Source: DASUAS01 sp963756895
GTDB taxonomy: Bacteria > Actinomycetota > Acidimicrobiia > IMCC26256 > DASPTH01
Direction of reading: 5' to 3'
Assembly: GCA_963756895.1 (NCBI GenBank)
Contig: CAVWPI010000003.1
Coordinates: 1-64,000, forward strand
Length of the DNA stretch: 64,000 nt
Below, piece after piece: positions 19,067 through 28,235 of the stretch. Within the stretch, counting starts at the first letter, position 1; each line of letters opens with the position of its first letter. The translations under genes were made by a program, and so were the position numbers. Under the pieces are notes generated by a model that was not told where the DNA came from, searched no databases, and worked only from the letters and a program-made list of their open reading frames with translations.

Positions 19067-19967
19067 ATGGCTGACGAGCTCGCAGGCAAGGTCGCGGTGG
19101 TCACCGGCGCGAGCAAGAACATCGGCAAGGGCATCGCGCTCGAAGTGGGCGCGAGCGGCGCGATCACCTACCTGACCGCACGCACGGTCGAGGACGTGCC
19201 CGGGCAACTGGCGAGCCTGGCGCGCACCGCGGCCGAGATCGAAGCCGCCGGTGGCACCGCGATCCCGGTGGCGTGCGACCACACCGACGACGCGCAGGTG
19301 GAAGCCGTCTTCGACCGCATCAGGTCCGAACAGGGTCGACTCGACGTCGTCGTCAACGTGGCGTCGCCCGACTTCTCGGCGATGGTCGGCGTGCCCTTCT
19401 GGGACCTGCCCCTGCACGAGATCAGCGCGTGCCTCGACATCGGACCGCGCTCGGACTACGTGACCACCGCCCTCGCGGCCCGCACGATGATGGTCGAGCA
19501 GGGGTCGGGCGTGGTGATCAACATCTCCTCGCACGGCGCCGAGACCTACCTCCTCTCCGTGCCCTACGGCGTGGGGAAAGCCGCGATCGACCGGGTCACG
19601 CGCGACACCGCGTTCGAGCTCCAGGCGCACGGCGTCGCGGTGGTGTCGTTGTGGCCGGGGCTGGTGCTCACGGAAGGCCTGCTCGCCAACACGGTCGAGA
19701 CCGACGACGGCCGGCGCGAGCTCCACGGACTCGACATCAGCTTCGGTGAGTCGCCGAAGTTCAACGGTCGCGCGGTCGTGGCACTGGCCGCCGATCCGAA
19801 GATCCTCGAGCGGACCGGCGGTTCGTTCTGGACCGCGTCGTTCGGCGCGTGAGTACGGCTTCACCGAGGACGACGGCCACCTGCCCCCCGAGATGGCGAA
19901 CACCGTGCTCACCAGCATGGGCGACGACATGCCCGACTACTGGCGCGGCGTCGAGCGCGGCGCGTGA
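19067..19967 (+). CDS. Short-chain dehydrogenase/reductase (one frameshift near the end)
   Basis: About 300 residues. TGASKNIGKG is the cofactor loop and VVINISSHGAETYLLSVPYG carries the catalytic Ser and Tyr, with Lys in YGVGK. The frame is intact to about 19850, then shifts by one base into EYGFTEDDGHLPPEMANTVL, matching the C-terminus of the SDR at 8687. An AGGAGG precedes the ATG. The corrected stop (19965-19967) overlaps the P450 GTG start at 19964. Likely an NAD(P)-dependent alcohol/ketone oxidoreductase in the same pathway as the P450. Confidence 0.82.
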
Positions 19968-21169
19968 GCACCGGCGCGAGCGGCTGTCCGCACTTCCCGA
20001 CCATCACCGCACAGGGTCTCGATCCCGACCCGCTGCTCGCGGAGCTCCGGGCGACCGAGCCGGTCGTCAGGGTCCAGCTCCCGTTCGGCGAGCCGCTGTG
20101 GATGCTCACCCGCTACGAGGACGTGCGCGCCATGCTCGCCGACGCGCGGTTCAGCCGCACCGCGACGATCGGCACCGACGTCGGTCGCATGGCCGAGTTC
20201 TTCCCCATCGAGGACTCGATCCTCGGCATGGACCCACCGGGGCACACCCGCATCCGTCGCCTGGTGAGTGGCATCTTCACCGCGCGTCGCATGCAGGCGT
20301 TGCGCGGCCGCGCGCAGGAGATCGTCGACGGCCTGCTCGACGAGATGGCGCGCGCCGAGCAACCGGTCGACTTCGTGCAGGCGGTCGCGCTGCCGCTGCC
20401 GATCACCATGATCTGCGAGCTGCTCGGCGTGCCGTTCGAGGACCGCCAGAAGTTCAACGGATGGGCCGACATCTTCATGACGTCGAGCGGCCATACCGTC
20501 GAGGAGCTGCTCGGCGCGCACGGCCAGCTCACCGCGTACCTCGCCGACCTGATCGCCAAGCGCCGCGTCGAGCCGACCGACGACATCCTCGGCGCACTCG
20601 TCGCCGCGCGCGACGAGGACGAGTCGGTGATCACCGAGGGCGAGCTCCAGTCGCTGCTCATGGCGATCCTCGTGGCCGGCTACGAGACGACCGCCAACCA
20701 GCTCGGCAAGTTCGTGCTCTGCCTGCTCGAGCGACCCGACCAGCTGCAGCTCCTCCGCGAGCAGCCGGAGCTCATGGCGAACGCAGTCGAGGAGCTCATG
20801 CGGTTCGTGCCGTTGAGCGCGGGATCACAGATCGCATACCTCGCGACCGAGGACGTCGAGGTCGGCGGCGTGCTCATTCGCGCCGGCGAAGGCGTCATGC
20901 CGTCGACCGCGTCGGCCAACCGCGACGAGTCGGTGTTCCCGCACGCCGACGAGATCGACGTCGAGCGCCCCGACATCTTCCAGCTCGGCTTCGGGCACGG
21001 CTCGCACTACTGCCTCGGCGCGCACCTGGCGCGCGTCGAGTTGCAGGTGGCGCTCGCGTCGTTGTTCGCGCGGTTCCCGGACCTGCGACTGGCGGTCCCC
21101 GCCGCCGAGGTGCCATGGAAGGACGGCTCCGCGGTGTGGGGCCTCGAGGCGCTCCCGTTGTGCTTCTGA
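19964..21169 (+). CDS. Cytochrome P450
   Basis: An intact bacterial P450 of 401 residues. The I-helix has AGYETT (about residues 238-243), where Tyr and Glu occupy positions usually Gly/Asp-Glu before the oxygen-activating Thr. The ERR-triad helix contains ELMRF. The heme loop FGHGSHYCLG puts the axial Cys at about residue 350. No membrane anchor, so it is soluble and needs ferredoxin partners, which are not in the window. It sits between two SDR genes and probably hydroxylates a hydrophobic substrate that an SDR then oxidises. Confidence 0.93.
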   Translation: MSTGASGCPHFPTITAQGLDPDPLLAELRATEPVVRVQLPFGEPLWMLTRYEDVRAMLADARFSRTATIGTDVGRMAEFFPIEDSILGMDPPGHTRIRRLVSGIFTARRMQALRGRAQEIVDGLLDEMARAEQPVDFVQAVALPLPITMICELLGVPFEDRQKFNGWADIFMTSSGHTVEELLGAHGQLTAYLADLIAKRRVEPTDDILGALVAARDEDESVITEGELQSLLMAILVAGYETTANQLGKFVLCLLERPDQLQLLREQPELMANAVEELMRFVPLSAGSQIAYLATEDVEVGGVLIRAGEGVMPSTASANRDESVFPHADEIDVERPDIFQLGFGHGSHYCLGAHLARVELQVALASLFARFPDLRLAVPAAEVPWKDGSAVWGLEALPLCF

Positions 21170-21182
21170 CCAGGAGGTCGCG

Positions 21183-21952
21183 GTGCGAGGTCTGACCGAC
21201 AAGGTGGTCGTGGTCGCCGGCGGCGGCTCCGGCATCGGCGCCGCCACGGCCGTGAGGCTGGCCGAGGAGGGCGCGCAGGTCGTCGTGGGTGACCTGGCCG
21301 CCGACAACGCCGAGGCGGTGGCCGCCGGGATCCGCGACGCCGGCGGCCGGGCAGTGTCGGCCGAGTTCGACATCTCGATCGACGAGAGCGTCGTCGCGCT
21401 GATGGCCGCGTCCGTCGACGCGTTCGGTGGCGTCGACCTGCTGCACGCCAACGCCGCCGACATGACCGAGGCCGCGATCCTCAGCGACACCGATGCGCTC
21501 GACGTCGACCTCGCGGTGTTCGACCGCACGATCACGGTGAACCTGCGCGGCTTCCTCTTGTGCACGCGCCACGCCATCCCGCGCATGCTCGAACGCGGGG
21601 GCGGAGCGATCGTGTACACGAGCTCCGCCACCGCGCACGTGGGCGAGCCGCAACGGCCGGCCTACGGCATCTCGAAGAGCGGCATCAACGCGCTGATGCG
21701 TCATGTGTCCGCGCGCTGGGGCGCGAGGGCATCCGGGCCAACTGCGTCGCGCCGGGCATGGTCCTGAGCAAGACGCTGCTCGAGAACTCCGATCCCGAGT
21801 TCCGCGAGTTCGCGCTGAGCATCGGACGGGTCGACCGCCTCGGCGAGCCCGACGACATCGCCGCCGCGGTCGCCTTCTTGATGTCCGACGACGCGTCGTG
21901 GATCACCGCGCAGGTGATCAGCGTCGACGGCGGCTCGACCGTGCGTCCGTAG
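21183..21952 (+). CDS. Short-chain dehydrogenase/reductase (one frameshift)
   Basis: About 256 residues. The N-terminal cofactor motif is GGGSGIGAATAVRLAEEG; the catalytic part is IVYTSSATAHVGEPQRPAYG with YGISK. The frame shifts once near 21720, where one base appears missing after RWG, and resumes as REGIRANCVAPGMVLSKTL through to the classic end AQVISVDGGSTVRP. The GTG at 21183 follows CAGGAGGTC. It is the third gene of the SDR-P450-SDR operon. Substrate unknown. Confidence 0.85.
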
Positions 21953-21956
21953 CCCG

Positions 21957-21985
21957 GCTCGAATTCAGCCAGCTCGAATTCAGCC
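21957..21985. repeat. 14-bp direct repeat at a convergent gene end
   Basis: GCTCGAATTCAGCC occurs at 21957-21970 and again at 21972-21985. The second copy includes the stop codon of the SRPBCC gene. No other structure is seen here. Confidence 0.6.
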
Positions 21986-22465
21986 GGCGCTCATCAGCTC
22001 GACGAGCTGGTCGAAGACCGCGCCCCAGCCCTCACTGAAGCCCATCTCGTCGTGCTCCTTGCGCATCGTCGGGTCGAGGTGCATCGCGATGGCGCGGTAG
22101 TGGGTCCCGCCCGAGCCGTTCGGTTGCAGTTCGACGATCGCGGTGAACAGCAGCGGGCCACTCTGGGGCCGGAACCCGGGCCCGAGCGCGCCCGTCCACA
22201 CCAACCGCTCGTTGGGGACGACCTCGAGGTAACACCCGGTGTTGTCGTTCTCCTCGCCGTCGGGACCGCGCATCACCGTGCGGAACTTGCCTCCCGGACG
22301 GAGGTCGACCTCCGCGATCGGCGTCTCCCAGGGCTTCGGCGTGAACCACTGCGTGAGCAGATCGGGCTCGGTCCAGGCGCGCCACACCAGCTCCGGTGCG
22401 ACGTCGGTCTCGCGCACGAGCTCCAGGTCGAGCTCGGGGTCGATGACGTGCGGGGTGAAGGTCAT
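21980..22465 (-). CDS. SRPBCC (AHSA1-type) domain protein
   Basis: 161 residues of the START/Bet v1-like AHSA1 group. LVRETDVAPELVWRAWTEPD and LTQWFTPKPWETPIAEVDLRPGG-type sequence are the family N-terminal signature, and EGWGAVFDQLVELMSAG is the usual last helix. Such proteins bind hydrophobic ligands and are often paired with an ArsR regulator, as here: its ATG at 22465 overlaps the ArsR stop (22464-22462). Ligand unknown. Confidence 0.87.
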   Translation of the reverse strand: MTFTPHVIDPELDLELVRETDVAPELVWRAWTEPDLLTQWFTPKPWETPIAEVDLRPGGKFRTVMRGPDGEENDNTGCYLEVVPNERLVWTGALGPGFRPQSGPLLFTAIVELQPNGSGGTHYRAIAMHLDPTMRKEHDEMGFSEGWGAVFDQLVELMSAG

Positions 22466-22803
22466 GGCTGCTCCTTGTTGGTGAGGGTGGTGAGGAAGTC
22501 GTCGAGCTGGTCGAGCCGGCGTTCCCACATGCGGCGTTGTTCGGCCAGCCAGCCGTCGGCTTCGGCGAGCGGCGCGAGGTCGAGCTCGTAGGTGCGGACC
22601 CGACCGCTCTTGGTCGAGGTGACCAGCCCGGCGCGCTCGAGGACCGTCAGGTGCTCGATGAACGACGGCAGTGCCATCGTGAACGGCTCGGCGAGCTGCG
22701 ACGTGGACGCCGACCCCGACCCGAGCCGTTCGATCACCCGGCGCCGCGTCGGATCCGACAGCGCCTGGAAGACCCGGTCGAGCTCTGCCGTTTGCTGAGG
22801 CAT
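22462..22803 (-). CDS. ArsR-family transcriptional regulator
   Basis: 113 residues. The winged helix is clear: FQALSDPTRRRVIERLGSG, STSQLAEPFTMALPSFIEHL (recognition helix) and the wing SGRVRTYELDLAPL. No CxC metal site, so this is the non-metal subgroup usually encoded with SRPBCC proteins. The ATG at 22803 lies only 7 nt after a plausible -10, with no Shine-Dalgarno between, so a leaderless mRNA is likely. The palindrome at 22826-22851 is its probable operator. Confidence 0.87.
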   Translation of the reverse strand: MPQQTAELDRVFQALSDPTRRRVIERLGSGSASTSQLAEPFTMALPSFIEHLTVLERAGLVTSTKSGRVRTYELDLAPLAEADGWLAEQRRMWERRLDQLDDFLTTLTNKEQP

Positions 22804-22810
22804 GTTCCTA

Positions 22811-22851
22811 AGTATTGCAGGGCTCGATACTGAGGTCAAGACCTCAGTATC
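22811..22851 (-). promoter_or_regulatory. ArsR promoter and 26-bp perfect palindrome operator
   Basis: GATACTGAGGTC (22826-22837), AA, GACCTCAGTATC (22840-22851): 12-bp arms with no mismatch. On the minus strand TTGACC (22839-22834) lies inside the palindrome and is 17 bp from AATACT (22816-22811), which is 7 nt from the ArsR ATG. An operator over the -35 fits autorepression. It is also about 50 bp upstream of the histidine kinase start. Confidence 0.7.
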
Positions 22852-22903
22852 AGCGCTCGACGCCTCTCCTGCGTACGGGTACTGTCCGCGGAAGGAGCCT
22901 GAC

Positions 22904-24712
22904 GTGCGCACGGAGGGGCAAGCGGTGGCGACACAGGCCCGACTGGCAGGCAGCCCCGCGACCGGAGCACCCGCGGCGGGCTCAGTCTGGCTGCCCGTGG
23001 TCGCCATCGCCGGCGGTGCGGTCGCGGCGATGTCAGTGTGGCTCGCGTTCTCGAGCGACCACGTCGACCAGCCCGGCGTCCAGGCGTCATTGATGGCGTG
23101 GGTGGTACTCGGCTACGTGGTCGCGGGCGTGGTCGCGACCGCTCGCGCGCCCGGGCCGTTCGGACCGCTCATGATCGCGGCGGGGTTCGGCATCGGCTTG
23201 TCGAGCCTCTCGTGGTCGAACGACTCGATCCCGTTCACGATCGGGATCATGTTCGATCTCGTCGCAGGAGTCCTCTTCCTGCACGTGATCCTCGCGTTCC
23301 CCACCGGTCATCTGCGCTCCCGTCTCGAGGTCGGGCTCGTCGGCGGTCGGTTACGTCACCGCGTTCGCGCTGCAGATCGTCGGGCTGTTCCTCGGGGGCT
23401 TCGGCGAGGACAACGAGCTCGATCTGGCCGGCGAGCCGGATGCCGCGTACGACCTGCTCCGCGTGCAGCTCGTGGTGCTCGCCGCGGTCGCGTTGACGTC
23501 GTTCGTGATCCTGCTCGTGCGCCGACGGACCGCGGGCCGCAAGCTCGGCGCGGTCGCTCGCGCTCGTCATCGACGCCTTCTCGCTCGTGCTCGTCATGCT
23601 GGCATTCCTCTTCTTCGCGGGCGCGTTCGGTCTGGTCGAGGGCGGCAACACGTTCGAGAACATCCGGCGCGCGACGTTCGTCGCGCTCGGGCTCGCGCCC
23701 CTGGTGTTCCTCGTCGGTTTGCTCCACGCACGTCTGCGGCAGGCATCGGTCGGCGACCTGCTGCGTCGAGCTGCGGGCCCACCCTGACCCGAGCAGCCTG
23801 CGGGGCGCCCTGGCCCGGGCGCTGCGCGACCCGTCGCTCGAGCTCGCGTACTGGTTGCCCGACTTCGAGGCCTACGCCGATCTCGACGGCCGTCCGGTCC
23901 GCATCTCCGACCGACGACCCGGCCAGGGCCGTCACCTCGGTCGACCGGGACGGCGCGCCGGTCGCGGTGCTCCTGCACGACCCGTCGCTGCTCGACCAGC
24001 CCGAGCTCCTCGACGCGGTGGCGGCGACGGCCGGCGATCGCGCTCGAGAACGCCCGGCTGCAGTCCGATCTCCGGGCCCGCGTCGACGAGCTCGCCGAGT
24101 CCCGCGCCCGCGTGGTGCAGGCGGAGCAGACCGAACGGCAACGCCTCGAACGCAACCTGCACGACGGCGCGCAGCAACGGCTGGTGGCGCTGTCACTCGA
24201 CCTCGGACGGCTCGAGCACGAGCTCGCCCCCGCCGATCCGGAGGCGCGTGACCGCCTCGTCGCGGCGCGCCTGCAGGTAGCGGAGTCGCTCGACGAGCTG
24301 CGCGACCTGGCGCGCGGACTCCACCCCGCGGTCGTCGAGCGCGCACGGCCTGGCGCGTCGCACTGAAGGAGCTCGCGGCCCGAGCGATGGTGCCGGTCGA
24401 CCTGAATGTCGACCTCGACGAACGGCTGCCGGAACCGGTCGAGGTCGCCGCGTACTACGTCGTCTCGGAGAGCCTCAGCCAACGTCGGCAAGCACGCGCA
24501 CGCGACCACGGTCGCTGTCGCCGTCACCCGGAACCACGACCAGGTGCGTCGTGGAAATCGTCGACGACGGCGTCGGCGGTGCCGACACCGAGCAGGGATC
24601 GGGCCTCCGCGGTCTCGCCGACCGGGTGGAGGCGCTGGGCGGCCGGCTCCGCGTCTGGACACCGCCAGGCGGCGGCACCCGTGTGCTCGCGGAGGTGCCG
24701 TGCGGGTCGTGA
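22904..24712 (+). CDS. Membrane histidine kinase of the NarL/DesK type (heavily frameshifted)
   Basis: About 600 residues when the frames are joined. The GTG at 22904 follows GGAAGGAGCC. Several membrane helices come first (WLPVVAIAGGAVAAMSVWLA, FDLVAGVLFLHVILAFPTG, VIDAFSLVLVMLAFLFFAGA), then a HisKA_3 dimerisation box ERQRLERNLHDGAQQRLVAL with the phospho-acceptor His in LHDG, and a HATPase_c end with VEIVDDGVGG and GSGLRGLADRVEALGG. At least seven single-base frame changes lie between 23340 and 24560, yet every motif survives. It overlaps the response regulator and phosphorylates it. The signal is unknown. Confidence 0.75.
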
Positions 24713-25346
24713 TCGCCGAGGACAGCGTGCTCCTCCGCGACGGGTTGGTGCGCCTCCTCGAGGACCACGGCTTCGAGGTCGTCGGCGCGGTGCGACGACG
24801 TGGACGCAGCTCCTCGAACTGGTGCGCACGCGTGACCCGCAGGTCGTGATCGTCGACATCCGTCTCCCGCCCACACACTCCGACGAGGGCCTGCGCGCCG
24901 CGCTCGACCTCCGCGCCGCGCATCCGACGGTCGGCGTGCTCGTGCTCTCGCAGTACCTCGAGCTCGGCCTGGCCATGAAGTTGCTCGAGGACTCGGCCGA
25001 CGGCGTCGGCTACCTCCTGAAGGACCGCGTGAGCGACGTGGCGGAGTTCATCGCCGCGGTGCGCCGGATCGGCCAAGGAGGCTCCGCCATCGACCCGACG
25101 ATCGTGTCGCGGCTGGTGAGCCGCCGACGCGTCGACGATCCCCTCGACGCGCTGACGCCGCGTGAGCGCGAGGTGCTCGAGCTGATGGCGACGGGCACCT
25201 CGAACCAGGGCATCGCCGACTCGATGGTGATCTCGCTGCGGGCGGTCGAGAAGTACGTCTCGAGCGTGTTCGCCAAGCTGGGCATCCCCTCGACGGGTAG
25301 CGAGTCACGGCGGGTGCTGGCCGTTCTGCTGTACCTGCGGCCCTGA
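24700..25346 (+). CDS. NarL/FixJ-family response regulator (one frameshift)
   Basis: About 215 residues. The receiver begins VRVVIAEDSVLLRDGLVRLL with acidic residues in IAED; after a frame change near 24795 it continues with QVVIVDIRLPP (phospho-Asp) and VGYLLKDRV (Lys). The C-terminal LuxR helix-turn-helix is LTPREREVLELMATGTSNQG followed by IADSMVISLRAVEKYVSSVF. The GTG at 24700 overlaps the kinase stop at 24712. Targets unknown; the CPBP gene follows 115 bp on. Confidence 0.82.
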
Positions 25347-25461
25347 CAGTATCGACCGAAGACACCAGAAACCCGAACCCCCGATCCACGGGTGCGCCCG
25401 GTTCCGGCCGGAAGCCCTTCCTGCGACGGTGAACCGACACCACTTCGCAGGAGGGGAAGCC

Positions 25462-26809
25462 ATGAAGACACGCGTGATCCAGCCCGGGCCCGGAGCGACG
25501 GACGAGCACCGGCACGACCCGTCAAATCACGAGAGCACGACCCACACGAAGTCGCGGGGCCCCGTGGCCTCGCTCATTGCCCGCCGTCCGCTCGCGTCGT
25601 TCTTCGTCATCGCGTTCGCGCTCACCTGGGTGACCGTGCCGGTGGGCACGTTCATGGCGGCCGGGCCGTTGCTCGCGTCGCTCATCGTTCTCGGCGTCAC
25701 GGAAGGCAAGGTCGGGATCCGCGCGCTCGGCCGGCGCATGGTGCAGTGGCGCGTGCGGTGGCCGTACTACCTGGTCGCACTCGCAGTGCCGCTCGCGGTC
25801 GGGTTCGCGGCCGGTGGCGCCGAACGTCGCGTTCGGCGCGTCGGACGCCGCGTTCGCCAACCTCGAGGTGTCGGCGATGCTGATGCTGTTCGCGCTCCGT
25901 CTCGTCGTGCCCGTCTTCGCTCCGATCGGTGAGGAGCCCGGATGGCGCGGGTTCGCGCTACCCCGGATGCAGCGCGTGCGCACGCCGTTCACGGCCACGC
26001 TGTTGCTCGGCGTCATCGTCGCCGCCTGGCACGTGCCGCTGCTCGCGATCTCGGGGGAGAAGTTCGAGCCGGTCCTGCTGCTCGGCACCGTGTTCGTGAC
26101 GTTCTGGTACACCTGGCTGTTCAACCGCACCGGTGGCAGCGTCTTCATGACCATCGTCGCCCACGCCGCCGACGGGCTCATCGGCGCCAAGCTGCTCGCC
26201 GACGACGGCGGGTTCCACGGGAACAACGCCGACCGGTTCCTGGTGCTCTACAGCGCCGGCTGGCTGGTGGTCGCGGTGGTCCTGGTGCTCGTCGACCGAC
26301 GCCGCTGGTTCTCGCCAGTCACCGACCTCGCGCTCGTCGAAGGTGCGCACAACGAGCGTCCGGCCCGTCGTCGCCTCGCCGCCGGTGCGGTCGCCGCGAT
26401 CGCGACGGCGACGTTGGTGCTCGGCTCGGTGGGCATTGCCTCTGCGACGACCTCCACGAAGGCACCGTCACACGACGCCTACGTCGAGCAGGCGGACGAG
26501 ATCTGCGGCAGGACCGTCGACAAGGTCGATGCCATTGTCGAGGACGTGGGTCTCGACCCCTCCGACGCCGACGCCCGCGTGGCCGGCAAGCAGGTCGTCG
26601 CCCTGGCTCGCGCCGAGCTCCGTCAGCTGCGCGCGCTGGCCGAACCGGCGAAGGATGCCGCGGAGCTGGCGACCGTGTACCGGGCCATCGAGCAAGGGTG
26701 GAACAAGGTCGACCGCAAGCCGAGTGTGCTCTTCGACGACCCGAGTCCGCTCGCCAAGGCGACCGAGATCGCCTCGGACTACGGCTTCGAGGTGTGCGGT
26801 CGAGGGTGA
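25462..26809 (+). CDS. CPBP-family intramembrane protease with extra C-terminal domain (one frameshift)
   Basis: About 449 residues. The ATG at 25462 follows GCAGGAGGGGAAG. Membrane helices surround the CPBP (Abi) motifs: GEEPGWRGFALPRMQ (EExxxR), AAWHVPLLA (His) and a later IVAHAADGL. The frame changes once near 25815. After the last core helix a further hydrophobic segment (LAAGAVAAIATATLVLGSVG) leads into about 115 charged residues ending FEVCGRG, apparently a second, helical, extracytoplasmic domain. CPBP proteins process prenylated or other membrane proteins or act in bacteriocin immunity. The tail is unusual; a fusion caused by a lost stop cannot be excluded. Confidence 0.75.
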
Positions 26810-26882
26810 TCCCGTGCACGCCACACGCGGGCGGGTGAGGGAGCCGGGACACGGCCCCTCCCCCGCCCGTACGATCGCGTCC

Positions 26883-27689
26883 GTGCCCGAGACCATCCTC
26901 ACCGAGCAGCACGGCGACGTGTTGCTGATCACCCTCAACCGGCCGGAGAAGCTCAACGCCTGGAACACGCGCATGGGTCGCGAGCTCTCGCAGGCGATCC
27001 GCGACGCGAACGCGAGCGCCGCCGTCGGCGCCATCGTGGTGACGGGGGCCGGCCGCGCGTTCTGCGCCGGCGCCGACATCGGTGACACGTTCGCCGACCG
27101 CGAGGCGACAGCCGCGGCGTCGGAGCCCGGTACCACCGGCGCCAACGTCGCGTACGACTGGGTCGACCTGTGCCTGCGATCGAAGCCGCTCATCGCCGCG
27201 GTCAACGGTGTGTGCATCGGCGTCGGCGTCACGCAGGTCCTCTGCTTCGACGGGATCCTCGCCTCCGACCGGGCGCGCTTCGGCATCGGCTTCATCAAGC
27301 TCGGGCTCGTCCCCGAGCTGGCGGCGACACGGTTCCTGACCCACCGCATGGGTCCCGGCCGCTCCCGACTCTTCGCGCTGTCGGGCGATCTGTGGACCGC
27401 AGACGAAGCGCTCATGGCCGGTCTCGTCGACCGCGTGGCGGTGCACGACGACCTCGTCGACGAGGCGGTGGAGCTCGCCGGGCGCATCGCCGCGAACCCG
27501 GCGCCCCAGTTGCAATGGACCAAGCAGCTCCTGATCGACAATGCGCTCGAACGCGACCTCCGAACCGTCCAGGAACGGGAGATGGAGGTCATCGCCCGCT
27601 GCTTCGAGTCACCGGAGCACGCGGAGGCAGTGCGTGCCTTCATCGAGAAGCGGCCACCCGAGTTCCCGCCGCGCGCCGCAATCTCCTGA
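26883..27689 (+). CDS. Enoyl-CoA hydratase/isomerase family protein
   Basis: An intact crotonase of 268 residues. LLITLNRPEKLNAWNTRMG starts it; the oxyanion-hole loops are GAGRAFCAGADIGDTF and AVNGVCIGVGVTQVLCFDG. The position of the first catalytic Glu of classical hydratases is not obvious, so it may be an isomerase, a dehydratase-type relative or a specialised hydratase. The GTG at 26883 is used. It is not obviously in an operon with its neighbours. Confidence 0.87.
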   Translation: MPETILTEQHGDVLLITLNRPEKLNAWNTRMGRELSQAIRDANASAAVGAIVVTGAGRAFCAGADIGDTFADREATAAASEPGTTGANVAYDWVDLCLRSKPLIAAVNGVCIGVGVTQVLCFDGILASDRARFGIGFIKLGLVPELAATRFLTHRMGPGRSRLFALSGDLWTADEALMAGLVDRVAVHDDLVDEAVELAGRIAANPAPQLQWTKQLLIDNALERDLRTVQEREMEVIARCFESPEHAEAVRAFIEKRPPEFPPRAAIS

Positions 27690-27743
27690 GCCTCGGCATC
27701 CGTATCCCTCGGTGACAAAGCCGAGGTTGTGGAGGTTCCGCTG

Positions 27744-28235
27744 ATGACGAGTTCGAAGACCGGCGCAGTGCGCGTGGTCCTGATGCTGTGCGCGGCCGTG
27801 CTCGCGTTCGGCGTCTGGGGCACGGGCATGGCAGGCGCCGCGACGAAGACGACGGTGAAGGTCACGAAGGTTCCCGACGTGGGCTCGGTGCTCGCCGACT
27901 CCTCCGGCAAGACGCTCTACACGTTGACCGACGCGAACGGTGTGGCTGTCGAGTGCACCGGTCCGTGCCTGACGGCCTGGCCGGCGTACATGGTGACGGC
28001 GACCAAGGCGAAGGCGCCCAAGGGCGTCAAGTCGATCGCCATCAGCGACACCAACCAGGTCACGTGGAAGGACCTCCCCCTCTACACGTTCAGCGGCGAC
28101 GACGCGGCAAAGGTGGCCAAGGGCAACGGCCTCGTGAGCTTCGGCGGCACCTGGAGCGTGGTGAAGGTGGGCAAGACCGCGAGCACTCCGGTGACGACCA
28201 CCCCGAAGACCAGCTCCGGCTACAGCGGTTACTGA
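27744..28235 (+). CDS. Secreted protein with COG4315/PF03640-type repeats
   Basis: 163 residues. A signal peptide (VVLMLCAAVLAFGVWGTGMA, cleaved near AGAA) precedes two family repeats: VGSVLADSSGKTLYTLTDAN with CTGPCLTAWPAY, and LPLYTFSGDDAAKVAKGNGL. The paired Cys (CTGPC) is typical. Function of this widespread actinobacterial family is not established. ATG 27744 follows GGAGG. A Thr/Ser-rich tail ends the protein. Its 3' end overlaps the converging MBL gene by 7 bp. Confidence 0.85.
   Translation: MTSSKTGAVRVVLMLCAAVLAFGVWGTGMAGAATKTTVKVTKVPDVGSVLADSSGKTLYTLTDANGVAVECTGPCLTAWPAYMVTATKAKAPKGVKSIAISDTNQVTWKDLPLYTFSGDDAAKVAKGNGLVSFGGTWSVVKVGKTASTPVTTTPKTSSGYSGY

Noticed and set aside
17684..19930. 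A 748-codon open frame on the minus strand
   Set aside because: Antisense to the substrate-binding protein and SDR, both with signal peptide or motifs; the shadow product is Arg/Val/Asp-rich with no family signature.
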